A stretch of DNA of 64,000 nucleotides from Piscinibacter sp. HJYY11 (GTDB lineage: Bacteria > Pseudomonadota > Gammaproteobacteria > Burkholderiales > Burkholderiaceae_C): NCBI RefSeq assembly GCF_016735515.1, contig NZ_JAERQZ010000001.1:434001-498000 (forward strand), given 5' to 3'. The stretch's first letter is position 1. Each line of letters starts with the position of its first letter. The translations under genes were made by a program, and so were the position numbers. Below the pieces are notes generated by a model. The model did no database searches. It saw only the letters and a program-made list of their open reading frames with translations, and was not told the DNA's origin. This document shows positions 1 through 9,781 of the stretch, piece by piece.

Positions 1-316
1 AGGCGTTGCGGTTGGAGGCGCGGATCAGCGGCTCCATCGGCACGTCGGCGGGCAGCACGTCGAGCTTGTGGCTGCCGAGGTAGACGTATTCGCGCTCCAG
101 CACGGCACGCAGCAGGTCTTCGCGGCGCGTGAAGTATTTGTAGACCAGCGGCTTGCTCACCCCGGCCTCGTGGGCCACGTTTTCCAGCGTGAAGGTCGAC
201 AGGCCCTTGTCGACGATGTAGGAGACGGCACTGTCGAGGATCTGCTCGCGCCGTGCCTCGGGCGACATGCGGCGGGCGCGGGTGGCGGGAGCTTTCGTGT
301 CGGCAGGGTCGGACAT
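1..316 (-). CDS. TetR/AcrR-family transcriptional regulator, partial (C-terminus beyond window)
   Basis: The N-terminal 105 residues of a TetR-type DNA-binding regulator run off the left edge of the window. The helix-turn-helix is clear, with VSKPLVYKYF at about residues 53-62, the usual TetR recognition helix. A basic lead-in (RARRMSPEARREQ) precedes it. The ATG at 314-316 is the natural start. The segment closely resembles the TetR protein encoded at 52512-53177, including the VLEREY.YLG..KL..LPAD stretch after the HTH, so the two are paralogues. It is divergent from the large kinase gene starting at 519. The ligand-binding half is missing, so the target and inducer cannot be guessed. Confidence 0.85.
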   Translation of the reverse strand, partial: MSDPADTKAPATRARRMSPEARREQILDSAVSYIVDKGLSTFTLENVAHEAGVSKPLVYKYFTRREDLLRAVLEREYVYLGSHKLDVLPADVPMEPLIRASNRNA

Positions 317-518
317 GCGCTGGGACGGAACGGAAGAGGGCGGGACGGGGCGCTGCGCCGGGAGCATAGGGCAGCCCTTCGTGAACAAGCTGTCATTCCG
401 TTCAGATTCACCTCAGGGCTTTCCCGTCTCAACGACTAGCACGACCGGCCGATATCGAACGTAGCCGATCTCCCGGGCAGGCTCCTCGCCCGGTCTCCAC
501 GAACAAGGTCCACACCAC

Positions 519-3500
519 ATGACGAAGCCCGACAAGCCGGCAGTCCCGAGCGCGCCCACCCAGACGACCGACGTGGTGCTCTACCGCACCGAACAGGCCT
601 GCGTGTTGCGCCGCACACAGGCAGACGGCCAGCGCGTGGTGGTGAAGCAGGCCATCGGCGCGCCCGCCGTGCGCCGCCTGGGGCATGAGCTGACCATGCT
701 GAAGCGCGTGGCCCACGTGGCCGGCGTGCCGGCGGTGATGGACACCCCGGCGGCCGACACCCTGGTGCTGCGCGACGACGGCGGCATCGCCCTCACCGAC
801 TATCTGCGCGACAGGACGCTGAGCACCACGCAGGCGGTTGACTACGCGCTCGGCGCGGCGCGCATCCTCGCGGCCGTGCACAAGGCCGGCGTGGTGCACA
901 AGGACATCGGCCCCGGCAACCTGCTGATCCACCCCGAGACGCTCGCCCCGACGCTGATCGACTTCAACATCTCGGTGCTCGCCGGCGCCGAGGCGGCCGC
1001 GGCCGCCGATGCCGAGATCTCCGGCACCTGGGCCTACATGTCGCCCGAGCACACCGGCCGCACCGGGCGTGCGCCCGACGCGCGCTCCGACCTTTATTCC
1101 TTCGGCATGACGCTGTACCAGGTGCTGGTGGGCCGCAAGCCCTTCGAGACCGAAGACCTGCTCGAGCTCGTGCACGCGCACCTGGTGCAGATGCCCGAGG
1201 CCCCCGCCACGCTCGTGCCGGAAGTGCCGGCCGTGCTGTCCGACATCGTGATGCGCCTCGTGGCCAAGGAGCCCGAGAAGCGCTACCAGAGCGCCGAAGG
1301 CCTCGCGCAGGACCTGCAGCGCCTGCAGCGCGGGCTGGCCGCGGAGACGGTCGAATCGTTCGAGCTCGGCGCCTTCGACTTCGGTGCCGAACTGAAGGCG
1401 CCGGCCGGTCTGGTCGGGCGCGACAAGGAGATCGAACGACTGCGCGCGGTCTTCGAGGCCGCTCGCGAAGGCAGGACGCCATGGCTGTGGATCCAGGGCG
1501 AGGCCGGTGTCGGCAAGTCGGCCCTGGTCGATGAACTCCGCAGCATCGCCGCCACGCGCCGTGCCTGGTATGCCGGCGGGCGTTTCACCGCCGCGTCGGC
1601 CAGCGACAGCGCGCATGCGCTCGCCGGCTTCAGCGGCCTCGGCCGCCAGCTCGTGGCCTTGCCGACCGGGCAACTCGCGCAGGTGCGCGACAAGCTGCTC
1701 GCCGCGCTCGACGGCCGCCTGGGCTATGGCGTGGCGCAACTGCCCGAATTCAGGAGCCTGCTGGGCGAACACCCGGCGGCGGAGCCCGAAGGCGACGCCG
1801 ACACCGCGATCGCCGACGCCGCCGTGCGCCTGCTGCGCGCGCTCGCCAGCGCCGAGCGGCCGGTGGTGTTGGTGGCCGATGACCTGCAGCATGCGCCGCC
1901 GCTGATGTTCAAGCTGCTCGCCGCGCTGAGCACCGAAGCGGCGCGCGCTCTCATCCCCGGTCTGCTGCTGGTGGCCGCGGGCCCGGCCGACCTCGCCGAG
2001 CGCGTGCGGGCCTTCGCACCCGCCGACCTCGAGGTCGCGCCGCTCGCCGCAGACGCTGCGGCCCGCATGATCGCGACCATGCTGCGCATGCCGGTCGACC
2101 AGGCCAGCCCGCTGGCCGCCTCCCTCGAGCGCCACACGCGGCACTGCCCGGGCCGCATCGTCGCATTGCTCAATGCGCTGCGCGCCGACAGCGTGCTGAG
2201 CCTCGGCGATGGCCGCTGGGTGTGGGACGGCGAGGCCGTGCGCCGGTATGTGGGCGCCGCCAGCCCCGCCGAGCTGCAGGCCCGCATCGCCGCGCTGCCG
2301 AAGGCGACGGCCGGGCTCGTCCACGCGCTTGCCGCCCTCGGTGGCCACGCCGCATGGGCCGACCTCGTGGCCGCCACCGGCCAGACCCCGGCGCGGCTGC
2401 GCAAGGCGCTGGCCGCCGCCCTCGACGACGGCCTCGTGGTCGACGGTGACGACGGCCCGGCGCTGCCGCGCGCGACCGTCGGTGAAGCCGCGCTGGCTGC
2501 ACTGCCGGCGGCCGAGCGCCATGCGCTGCACCTCGGCTTCGCCCGCAAGCTCGACGCCGCCAAGCGGCCCGAGGCGCTGGTCGCAACGCAGTATTTCCAT
2601 GCGGGTCTGGCCGCGGATGATGGGCTGGACACCCGCGACCGCCGCCGCGCCGCCGAGCTGCTCGAGCGCGAGGGCGATGCGCTGCGTGCGCGTGGCCAGA
2701 TCGACCTCTCGGAGCGCTACCTGTCGGTCGCGCTCAGCTCGCTTCGCCTGGTGGCGGGCGCCGACGAGCAGCAACGTGTCTTCGACCTCAGCGTCAAGCG
2801 GCTGCAATCCCTCTTCGAGCTGGGCCGTCATGCCGATGTCGACGCTGTCTACCGGTCCTTGCTCGATGCCGGCTTCGCGCCCGAGCTGCTGAGCGGCGCG
2901 TTGCGGCACCAGATCTACAGCCTGGTGGCGCGCAGCAAGTTCGCCGATGCGATGCAGGCTGGCCTCGACCTGCTGGCGCGTCTGGAGATGCCCAAGCCGG
3001 CCGACATCCGCCCGGACCTCGGCGCCGGCATCGCGCGCCTGGTCGGCTGGTACCGCGGCGACGATCGCCTGCGCGACTTCGATCGCCCCGAGATCAACAC
3101 CGGCCGCGAGCTGGCCCTGGCGCAGAGCCTGCCCGAGACCACCACGCCCGCCTACTTCGCCGACCCGCCGACCTGGGCCTGGCTCACGCTGATGGCCCAC
3201 AAGATCTGGGTCGAACACGGGCCGCATCCGCGGCTGGCCGGCTCGGTCGCGTCGCTGCCCTTCGTGCTGGTCGGCACGCCGCAGGATTTCCGCGGCGCCC
3301 ACGCGGTGGGCCGCCACGTGATCGAGGTGTGCGAGAAGCGCGGCTTCGACCAGGCCCAGGCGCTGGGGCGTTGCATCTTCGCGATCTCGGCGGCGCACTG
3401 GGTCGATTCGCTCGAGCTGATCCTCGGCGAGTTCCACCGCGCACGGGCCGACCTGATGCGCATGCGCGAGCCTTTTGTCGCCTTCAGCTACGTCGCCAGC

Positions 3501-6464
3501 GACGTGGCATTCGACTGCCAGCCCACGCTGGCCCTGGCCATGCCCGAGGTGAAGGCCGGGCTCGACTTCGCCCTCGCACAGCGCAACCTCGACTTCCAGC
3601 AGCGCTACCAGCCGCGCCTGCAGCTGCAGCTCGCGCTGCGCGGTGAAACGCGCTCGGCCGGCGCCTTGACCGACGACCACTTCGACGAAGCCGACTACGT
3701 GACCAGGATCGACCCGACGGGCACGACCGCGGCCACGTACCACATGGTCGCGACCATCCGGGCCGCGCTGTTCGGCGATGCGCCCGCCTTGGCGAAACAC
3801 AGTGCAATGGCCGTGGCGCTCGCGCCCCGCACGCCCGGCTACTACTTGAGCGCCGTGGCGCGCGCGCTGCGCGTTCTCTCGCTGGCCGACCAGCTGCGAA
3901 GTGCAGCAGAAGAAGACAAGCCCAAGCTCGTCGAAGAGCTCGATGCGACCCTCGCGTGGGTGAAGGCCCGCGCCACCGATGCGCCGGCCAACTTCGCCCA
4001 CCTCGCGGCCTGGCTCGACGCCGAACGTGCGTGGGCGCTCGAGTCGGTGTGGACGGCGGGTGCCGCCTTCGATGCCGCCGTGACCGCCGCGAAGGACGTG
4101 CCGCGCCCGTGGCACAAGGCCTTGATCCATGAGCGCGCCGCGCTCTTCCGCCTGTCGCAAGGCATGGAAGAAGCGGCCAAGCCGATCCTCTTCGCCGCCT
4201 GCGAGCTGTACGACGCCTGGGGCGCGGCCGGCAAGGTGAAGGAGCTGCGCCGCCAGCATGCCTTCCTGCGCTCGGGCAAGGGCCTCTCGCGCAGCGATTC
4301 GGGCAAGACCACCTCGGTGGTCGGTGCCGAGATGCTCGACCTGATGGCGGTGCTGCGCGCCTCGCAGGCGCTGAGCTCGGAGACGGTGCTGGCCAAGCTG
4401 ACCGACCGTGTCGGCAAGGTGCTCGGCACCATCACCGGCGCGACCGGCGTGCAGCTGATCGTGCGGCCGGAAGAAGGTTCGGACGACTGGGTGATGGCGC
4501 ACACGCTGGGCGATGCGAAGCCGCAGACGGTCGAAGAAGCCGGCGCGGCCGGTGAACTCGCGCTGTCGGCCTTCCGCTATGCCGAGCGCACCCGCGAGCT
4601 GCTGCTGATCGAAGACGTGGTGCGCGACGAGCGCTTCAACGAAGACGCCTTCGCGCAGAAGCTCGAGCAGTGCTCGATGATGTTCTCGCCCATCGTCAAG
4701 CAGGGCCACCTGCACGCGATGCTGGTGCTCGAGAACCGCCAGCGGCGCAACGCCTTCAGCGGCGACCGCCTCGACTCGGTGGCGCTGATCGCCGGCCAGC
4801 TCTCGGTGTCGCTCGACAACGCGCTGCTGTATGCGTCGCTCGAGAAGCGCGTGGCCGAGCGCACCGCCCAGCTGCGCCAGAAGACCAACGACATCAACGC
4901 GATGCTGCAGAACATGCCGCAGGGCGTGCTGACGGTGGTCTCGGGCGGGGCGATCCACCCCGAGTACTCGGCCTACCTCGAAACCATCTTCGAGACGACC
5001 GACATCGCCGGCGTGTCGGTGATGGACCTCATCTTTGCGAAGACCAGCCTCGGCGCCGACCTGCTGTCGCAGGTGGACGCGGCCATTGCCTCGGTGATCG
5101 GCGAAGACGAGATGAACTACGAGTTCAACTCGCACCTGCTGGTGGCCGAGCTCGACAAGACGCTGGCCGATGGCAAGGTGAAGTCATTGGCCCTGAGCTG
5201 GTCACCCATCGTGGGCGAGGAAGGCAACGTCGACAAGCTCATGCTCTGCGTGCGCGACGTCACCGAGCTCAAGCGCCTGGAAGCCGAGGCCAACGCCCGC
5301 AAGCGCGAGCTGCAGGTGATCGGCGAGATCCTGGCGGTGAGCCAGGAGAAGTTCCACGAGTTCATCGACAGTGCGCGCGGCTTCATCGCCGAAAACAAGG
5401 CGCTGATCGAGAAGACGGCTGAGAAGAAGCCCGACGCGATCAACCTGCTGTTCCGCAACATGCACACCATCAAGGGCAATGCGCGGACCTATGGCTTCCT
5501 TGGCCTCACGAACCAGGTGCATGTGACCGAGCAGCATTACGACGACCTGCGCAAGGACGCGCAGGCGGTGTGGGAACAGGGCGCGCTGCTGGCCGAGCTG
5601 GCCCAGGTGCATGAGCTGATCGAGCACTACGCCCACGTGAACGACGTGGTGCTCGGCCGCAAGGGCCCGGGCCGCCGCGCCGCGGTGGAGAAGTTCCTGA
5701 TGGTCGAGCGCGACACGGTGGCCGAGACGCTCTCGATGCTGATGGGTGTGGACCACAGCGACCCGAACGCCATGCGCCTTGCGCTGCAGCATGTGGGCAG
5801 CACGCTGCACATGCTGGGCACCCAGCCGATCGGCGAGATCCTCTCGGGCACGCTCGAGTCGCTGCCCTCACTCGCCAGGGAGCTGGGCAAGGCGCCGCCG
5901 CAGGTGCACATCGAAGACCACGGCCTGATGGTGCGCACGCAGGCCTCGTCGCTCTTGAAGAACCTCTTCACCCACCTGCTGCGCAACTCGGTCGACCACG
6001 GCATCGAGAAGCCGGAGCTGCGTGCCGCCGCCGGCAAGCCCGACGCCGGCCGCATCGACCTTCGCCTGCACGTGGACGACGGCAAGCTGTGGATCCACCT
6101 GAAGGACGACGGCCGCGGCCTGGCCCTCGGCAGGATCCGCCAGCAGGCGATGGAGCAGAACCTGCTGACGCGGGGCGCCAGCACCAGCGCCGAGGAGGTG
6201 GCCCAGCTCATCTTCCGCTCCGGCTTCTCGACCGCCGAACAGGTGACCGAGGTGTCGGGGCGCGGGGTGGGCATGGACGCGGTGCGCGCGTTCCTCGAGA
6301 AGGAGGGCGGCTCGATCGCCATCCGCTTCCTCGACGACCGTGAGAACGCCGACTTCCGGCCCTTCGAGACGGTGATCGCGCTGCCCGACAAGTTCGCGGC
6401 ATCGTTGCATGCGGCGATGTCGTTCGACGCGCTGCGCAGCCGCCTGGTCACGAGCAAGGCCTGA
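519..6464 (+). CDS. Chimeric Ser/Thr kinase - AAA ATPase - GAF - Hpt - CheA-like histidine kinase
   Basis: A 1981-residue cytoplasmic signalling protein; no membrane segment was seen. A Ser/Thr-kinase-like domain covers about residues 20-270. The catalytic loop reads HKD (127-129) rather than HRD, and the magnesium loop reads DFN (148-150) rather than DFG, so catalysis by this domain is uncertain. An ATPase domain follows, with Walker A GEAGVGKS at 327-334, then a long helical TPR-like region to about 1270. A GAF domain covers about 1290-1440, then a short coiled coil. An Hpt-like motif MHTIKG has the candidate phospho-histidine H1649. A CheA-type ATPase domain (LLRNSVDHGIE at about 1820, SGRGVGMD near 1910) ends the protein. 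There is no receiver or CheW domain. The N-terminal kinase/ATPase/GAF architecture is known from large bacterial sensor kinases; the CheA-like output is the less common part. Confidence 0.93.
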   Translation: MTKPDKPAVPSAPTQTTDVVLYRTEQACVLRRTQADGQRVVVKQAIGAPAVRRLGHELTMLKRVAHVAGVPAVMDTPAADTLVLRDDGGIALTDYLRDRTLSTTQAVDYALGAARILAAVHKAGVVHKDIGPGNLLIHPETLAPTLIDFNISVLAGAEAAAAADAEISGTWAYMSPEHTGRTGRAPDARSDLYSFGMTLYQVLVGRKPFETEDLLELVHAHLVQMPEAPATLVPEVPAVLSDIVMRLVAKEPEKRYQSAEGLAQDLQRLQRGLAAETVESFELGAFDFGAELKAPAGLVGRDKEIERLRAVFEAAREGRTPWLWIQGEAGVGKSALVDELRSIAATRRAWYAGGRFTAASASDSAHALAGFSGLGRQLVALPTGQLAQVRDKLLAALDGRLGYGVAQLPEFRSLLGEHPAAEPEGDADTAIADAAVRLLRALASAERPVVLVADDLQHAPPLMFKLLAALSTEAARALIPGLLLVAAGPADLAERVRAFAPADLEVAPLAADAAARMIATMLRMPVDQASPLAASLERHTRHCPGRIVALLNALRADSVLSLGDGRWVWDGEAVRRYVGAASPAELQARIAALPKATAGLVHALAALGGHAAWADLVAATGQTPARLRKALAAALDDGLVVDGDDGPALPRATVGEAALAALPAAERHALHLGFARKLDAAKRPEALVATQYFHAGLAADDGLDTRDRRRAAELLEREGDALRARGQIDLSERYLSVALSSLRLVAGADEQQRVFDLSVKRLQSLFELGRHADVDAVYRSLLDAGFAPELLSGALRHQIYSLVARSKFADAMQAGLDLLARLEMPKPADIRPDLGAGIARLVGWYRGDDRLRDFDRPEINTGRELALAQSLPETTTPAYFADPPTWAWLTLMAHKIWVEHGPHPRLAGSVASLPFVLVGTPQDFRGAHAVGRHVIEVCEKRGFDQAQALGRCIFAISAAHWVDSLELILGEFHRARADLMRMREPFVAFSYVASDVAFDCQPTLALAMPEVKAGLDFALAQRNLDFQQRYQPRLQLQLALRGETRSAGALTDDHFDEADYVTRIDPTGTTAATYHMVATIRAALFGDAPALAKHSAMAVALAPRTPGYYLSAVARALRVLSLADQLRSAAEEDKPKLVEELDATLAWVKARATDAPANFAHLAAWLDAERAWALESVWTAGAAFDAAVTAAKDVPRPWHKALIHERAALFRLSQGMEEAAKPILFAACELYDAWGAAGKVKELRRQHAFLRSGKGLSRSDSGKTTSVVGAEMLDLMAVLRASQALSSETVLAKLTDRVGKVLGTITGATGVQLIVRPEEGSDDWVMAHTLGDAKPQTVEEAGAAGELALSAFRYAERTRELLLIEDVVRDERFNEDAFAQKLEQCSMMFSPIVKQGHLHAMLVLENRQRRNAFSGDRLDSVALIAGQLSVSLDNALLYASLEKRVAERTAQLRQKTNDINAMLQNMPQGVLTVVSGGAIHPEYSAYLETIFETTDIAGVSVMDLIFAKTSLGADLLSQVDAAIASVIGEDEMNYEFNSHLLVAELDKTLADGKVKSLALSWSPIVGEEGNVDKLMLCVRDVTELKRLEAEANARKRELQVIGEILAVSQEKFHEFIDSARGFIAENKALIEKTAEKKPDAINLLFRNMHTIKGNARTYGFLGLTNQVHVTEQHYDDLRKDAQAVWEQGALLAELAQVHELIEHYAHVNDVVLGRKGPGRRAAVEKFLMVERDTVAETLSMLMGVDHSDPNAMRLALQHVGSTLHMLGTQPIGEILSGTLESLPSLARELGKAPPQVHIEDHGLMVRTQASSLLKNLFTHLLRNSVDHGIEKPELRAAAGKPDAGRIDLRLHVDDGKLWIHLKDDGRGLALGRIRQQAMEQNLLTRGASTSAEEVAQLIFRSGFSTAEQVTEVSGRGVGMDAVRAFLEKEGGSIAIRFLDDRENADFRPFETVIALPDKFAASLHAAMSFDALRSRLVTSKA

Positions 6465-6525
6465 GGCACCCTTTCTTGATGCACCGCAAGGAACGGGGCG
6501 CAGCCGGCCGGTAGCCTCGCCGGCC

Positions 6526-7767
6526 ATGACTGCGCCACCGTCCTCCGACCACACGCTTCGCCACATCGACCCCCTCATCGCCCCGTCGCTGCAGCGCGGC
6601 GGGCTTGCGCCCCTTGCGCTGGGAGACAGGACGCTCCTGCCGGTGGTGCAGGGCGGCATGGGCGTGGGCATCTCGGCGCACCGCCTGGCGGGCGCGGTGG
6701 CCCGCCTGGGCGGCGTGGGCACCATCTCGTCGGTGGACCTGCGGCGCCACCACCCCGACCTGATGGCGCGCACCCAGGGCCTGGCGGCACAGGTCGGCCG
6801 CGAGGCCGAGGCCAAGGCCTGCATCGACGAAGCCAACCTCGAAGCGCTGGAGCGCGAGATCCGCGCGGCGCGCCGGCACTCGCTGGGCCGCGGGCTGGTC
6901 GCGATCAACGTGATGCGGGCGGTGAGCGAGTACGCCGCCTCGGTGAAGCGCGCGCTGGAGTGCGGCATCGAGGCCGTGGTGGTGGGTGCCGGCCTGCCAC
7001 TCGACCTGCCCGACCTGGCGCAGGACCACCCGCGTGCCTTGCTCGTGCCCATCCTGTCGGACCTGCGCGGCGTGCAGCTCATCGTGCGCAAGTGGGAGCG
7101 CAAGAAGCGCATGCCCGATGCCATCGTGATCGAGCACCCACGGCTCGCCGGCGGGCACCTCGGGGCGGCCAGGGTGGCCGACCTGCAGGACCCGCGCTTC
7201 GACTTCGAGAACGTGCTGCCGCAGGCGCGGGCCTTCCTGCGCTCGGCAGGCCTCGAGCGCGAAGTGCCGCTCATCGCCGCCGGCGGCGTGCGCAGCCACG
7301 ACGACATCGCCCGCCTGCAGCGCCTGGGCGCGGCCGGCGTGCAACTGGGCACGCCGTTCGCCGTCACCGAAGAGAGCGATGCCGACCCCGCGTTCAAGCG
7401 CGTGCTGGCCGAGGCGCGCGACGAGGACCTGGTCGAGTTCACGAGCGTGGCGGGCCTGCCGGCGCGCGCCGTCGGCACGCCGTGGCTGCGCAGCTACCTC
7501 AAGATCGAAGACCGGCTGCAGAAGGTGGCCCACCTGCGCACGCGCTGCACCAAGGCCTTCGATTGCCTGGCGCAGTGCGGCCTGCGCGACGGGCTGCCGG
7601 GCTGGGGCCAGTTCTGCATCGACCACCAGCTCGGCGCCGCCCTGCGGGGCGACACGCGCAAGGGCCTCTTCTTCCGCGGCGTGGGCGCGCTGCCCTTCGG
7701 CTCGCAGATCCGCAGCGTGCGCGACCTGCTCGAGCGCCTGCTCGCCCCCACGCCCCAGGCCGCGTAG
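6526..7767 (+). CDS. Nitronate monooxygenase / 2-nitropropane dioxygenase family flavoprotein
   Basis: A 413-residue FMN-dependent TIM-barrel enzyme of the NPD family, which oxidises alkyl nitronates or related compounds. The flavin-binding VQGGMGVGIS lies near the N-terminus. GGHLGA, the AAGGV strand and LGTPFAVTEES near the end of the barrel are all present. A C-terminal tail with several cysteines (TRCTKAFDCLAQCG) extends past the barrel, as in some longer family members. The ATG at 6526 starts right before recognisable sequence; an in-frame upstream extension reaches into the kinase gene and is rejected. The gene is about 60 bp downstream of the large kinase. The true substrate is not shown by the sequence; several NPD-family proteins are enoyl reductases instead. 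Confidence 0.85.
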   Translation: MTAPPSSDHTLRHIDPLIAPSLQRGGLAPLALGDRTLLPVVQGGMGVGISAHRLAGAVARLGGVGTISSVDLRRHHPDLMARTQGLAAQVGREAEAKACIDEANLEALEREIRAARRHSLGRGLVAINVMRAVSEYAASVKRALECGIEAVVVGAGLPLDLPDLAQDHPRALLVPILSDLRGVQLIVRKWERKKRMPDAIVIEHPRLAGGHLGAARVADLQDPRFDFENVLPQARAFLRSAGLEREVPLIAAGGVRSHDDIARLQRLGAAGVQLGTPFAVTEESDADPAFKRVLAEARDEDLVEFTSVAGLPARAVGTPWLRSYLKIEDRLQKVAHLRTRCTKAFDCLAQCGLRDGLPGWGQFCIDHQLGAALRGDTRKGLFFRGVGALPFGSQIRSVRDLLERLLAPTPQAA

Positions 7768-7888
7768 CACTGGCGGAAAGGCGGTGCGCACGGGCCCGCC
7801 GATGCCCCTACCCGTGCAAGGTGTGACAGGTGCGGTGCCGCGTGCCCGATGCTCCAATGGTTGCACGCCAACTCTCCAGTCCGCCTGC

Positions 7889-9385
7889 ATGGACGTCGCG
7901 TCTGCCGACACGCCATTCGATGCCGCCACACTGTTTGCCCAGGAGCTGCCCGACGCCTGCGTGGTGCTCACCCTCGACGGACGTGTCGCGCACTGGAGCC
8001 GCGGCGCGCAGGCCACTTTCGGCTACGACAGCAGCGAGGCCGTCGGCCACAGCGTGCACGACCTCGTGGTGCCGCTGGACCGGGTGGCCGAGCAGCAGAA
8101 GGCCCTGAGCGACATCGTCGGCCAGGGCACGATCACCTACGAGTCGGTGCGGCGCCGCAAGGACGGCACCATGCTCTGCGTCGACGTCACCGCCAAGCTG
8201 CTGTCGAGCTCGGGCGAGGGCTCGATCCTGATGTCGGAAAAGGACGTGACCGACATCAAGGTGCAGCGCGACGCCAAGCTGATGGAGGCACGCTTCCGCG
8301 AGCTGCTGGAGTCGACGCCCGACGGCATCGTGATGGCCAACCCCACCGGCCACATCGTGATCGCCAACAGCCAGGCCGAGAGCCTCTTCGGCTACGAGCC
8401 CGGCGAGCTGCGCGGCAAGCCGGTCGACATCCTGCTGCCCGAGCGCTACCGGCGGGCGCACGTGGGGCACCGCTCCAACTATTTCCTGCAGCCCCGCAAG
8501 CGCGCCATGGGCTCCGGGCTTGACCTGTCGGGCGTGCGCAAGGACGGCACCGAGTTCCCCATCGAGATCAGCCTCTCGCCGCTGCGCACCGAGGAAAACG
8601 CCTTCGTGATGAGCGCCATCCGCGACATCAGCGAGCGCAAGCGCTTCGAGCGCGCCCTGCAGGAAAAGAACCTCGAACTGGCCACCGCCAACCAGGCGAA
8701 GGACCGCTTCCTCGCCAGCATGAGCCATGAGCTGCGCACGCCGCTCAACGCCATCATCGGCTTCACCGGCACGCTGCTGATGGGCCTGCCGGGGCCGCTC
8801 ACCCCCGACCAGTACAAGCAGCTGCGCACCGTGCAGAGCAGCGCCCGGCACCTGCTCGCGCTCATCAACGACCTGCTCGACGTGGCCAAGATCGAGGCCG
8901 GCAAGGTCGACCTGGCCCTGACGCCGATCGACTGCTGCGCGGTGATCGACGAGGTGGCCGCCACGCTCAAGATCCAAGCCGAGGCCAAGGGCCTCAAGCT
9001 CAACACCGTGGTGCCGCCGACCCCGCTCATGTGGACGACCGACCGCCGGGCGCTGCACCAGATCGTGCTCAACCTGGCCGGCAACGCGGTGAAGTTCACC
9101 GACACCGGCAGCGTGACCCTGAACCTGCGCGAGCACGAGGGGGTGCTCGAGGTGGTGGTCCACGACACCGGGGTCGGCATCCCGCTGGAAGAGCAGTCGA
9201 AGCTCTTCGCGCCCTTCAGCCAGGCCGGGAGCATGCGCCCGCGCGCCGCCGAAGGCACCGGCCTTGGCCTGCACCTGAGCCAGCGCCTGGCTGAGCTTCT
9301 AGGCGGGCACATCGCCTTCGAGAGCGAACCGGGCGAGGGCAGCCGTTTCACGCTGCGCCTGCAACCCCAGCCCGCTGCCACCTGA
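7889..9385 (+). CDS. PAS-PAS sensor histidine kinase
   Basis: A 498-residue soluble sensor kinase. Two PAS domains cover about residues 10-125 and 130-255; the second contains the typical NSQAESLFGYEP and ends in DISERKR. The HisKA dimerisation domain has H-box MSHELRTPLNA with phospho-acceptor H280. The ATPase domain shows an N-box (NLAGNAVKF near 395), DTGVGI near 425 and GTGLGLHLS. No transmembrane segment and no receiver are present, so it must pass phosphate to a separate protein; the CheY-like gene 10 bp downstream is the obvious candidate. The start at 7889 puts the first PAS domain near residue 10; the longer in-frame extension overlaps the preceding gene. Confidence 0.93.
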   Translation: MDVASADTPFDAATLFAQELPDACVVLTLDGRVAHWSRGAQATFGYDSSEAVGHSVHDLVVPLDRVAEQQKALSDIVGQGTITYESVRRRKDGTMLCVDVTAKLLSSSGEGSILMSEKDVTDIKVQRDAKLMEARFRELLESTPDGIVMANPTGHIVIANSQAESLFGYEPGELRGKPVDILLPERYRRAHVGHRSNYFLQPRKRAMGSGLDLSGVRKDGTEFPIEISLSPLRTEENAFVMSAIRDISERKRFERALQEKNLELATANQAKDRFLASMSHELRTPLNAIIGFTGTLLMGLPGPLTPDQYKQLRTVQSSARHLLALINDLLDVAKIEAGKVDLALTPIDCCAVIDEVAATLKIQAEAKGLKLNTVVPPTPLMWTTDRRALHQIVLNLAGNAVKFTDTGSVTLNLREHEGVLEVVVHDTGVGIPLEEQSKLFAPFSQAGSMRPRAAEGTGLGLHLSQRLAELLGGHIAFESEPGEGSRFTLRLQPQPAAT

Positions 9386-9395
9386 GGAGATCGCC

Positions 9396-9776
9396 ATGGC
9401 CCGCATCCTCATCATCGAAGACAACCAGGCCAACCTGGAGCTCGCGCAATACCTGCTGGAGCACAGCGGCCACAAGGTGCTGCTCGCAACCGACGGGCAG
9501 ATGGGCGTGGCCGTGGCGCGGCGCGAGAAGCCCGAGCTCATCATCTGCGACCTGCAGATGCCCGTGCTCGACGGCTACGGCGTGCTCGAGAAGCTCAAGC
9601 TCGACGCCGCGATCGAGGGCACGCCCATCGTCGCGGTGACGGCGTTTTCGATGTCGGGCGACGAAGAGAAGGTGCGCATGGCCGGCTTCGACGGCTACTT
9701 CTCCAAGCCCATCGAGCCTGAAACCTTCGTTCAGCAGATCGAAGCCTTCCTGCCGTCGCGGGCGGGCGATGCCTGA
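9396..9776 (+). CDS. Single-domain CheY/DivK-like response regulator
   Basis: A 126-residue stand-alone receiver domain. The acidic pocket (IIEDN), phospho-acceptor D52 in CDLQMPVLDG, the switch T/S after VAVTAFS and the conserved K104 (SKPIEP) are all present. There is no output domain, so it acts by protein contact or as a phosphorelay intermediate, in the style of DivK or CheY. The Shine-Dalgarno sequence GAGGAG lies just upstream, 10 bp after the PAS kinase stop. Five bases separate it from the next receiver-containing kinase gene. The tight spacing suggests one transcript and one signalling chain. Confidence 0.93.
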   Translation: MARILIIEDNQANLELAQYLLEHSGHKVLLATDGQMGVAVARREKPELIICDLQMPVLDGYGVLEKLKLDAAIEGTPIVAVTAFSMSGDEEKVRMAGFDGYFSKPIEPETFVQQIEAFLPSRAGDA

Positions 9777-9781
9777 ACGCC

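Noticed and set aside
429..5135. Very long minus-strand open frame (about 1568 codons) across the giant kinase gene
   Set aside because: It is antisense to a clearly homologous kinase, has His/Arg/Gly-biased composition with no domains, and arises from the high third-position GC of the real gene.
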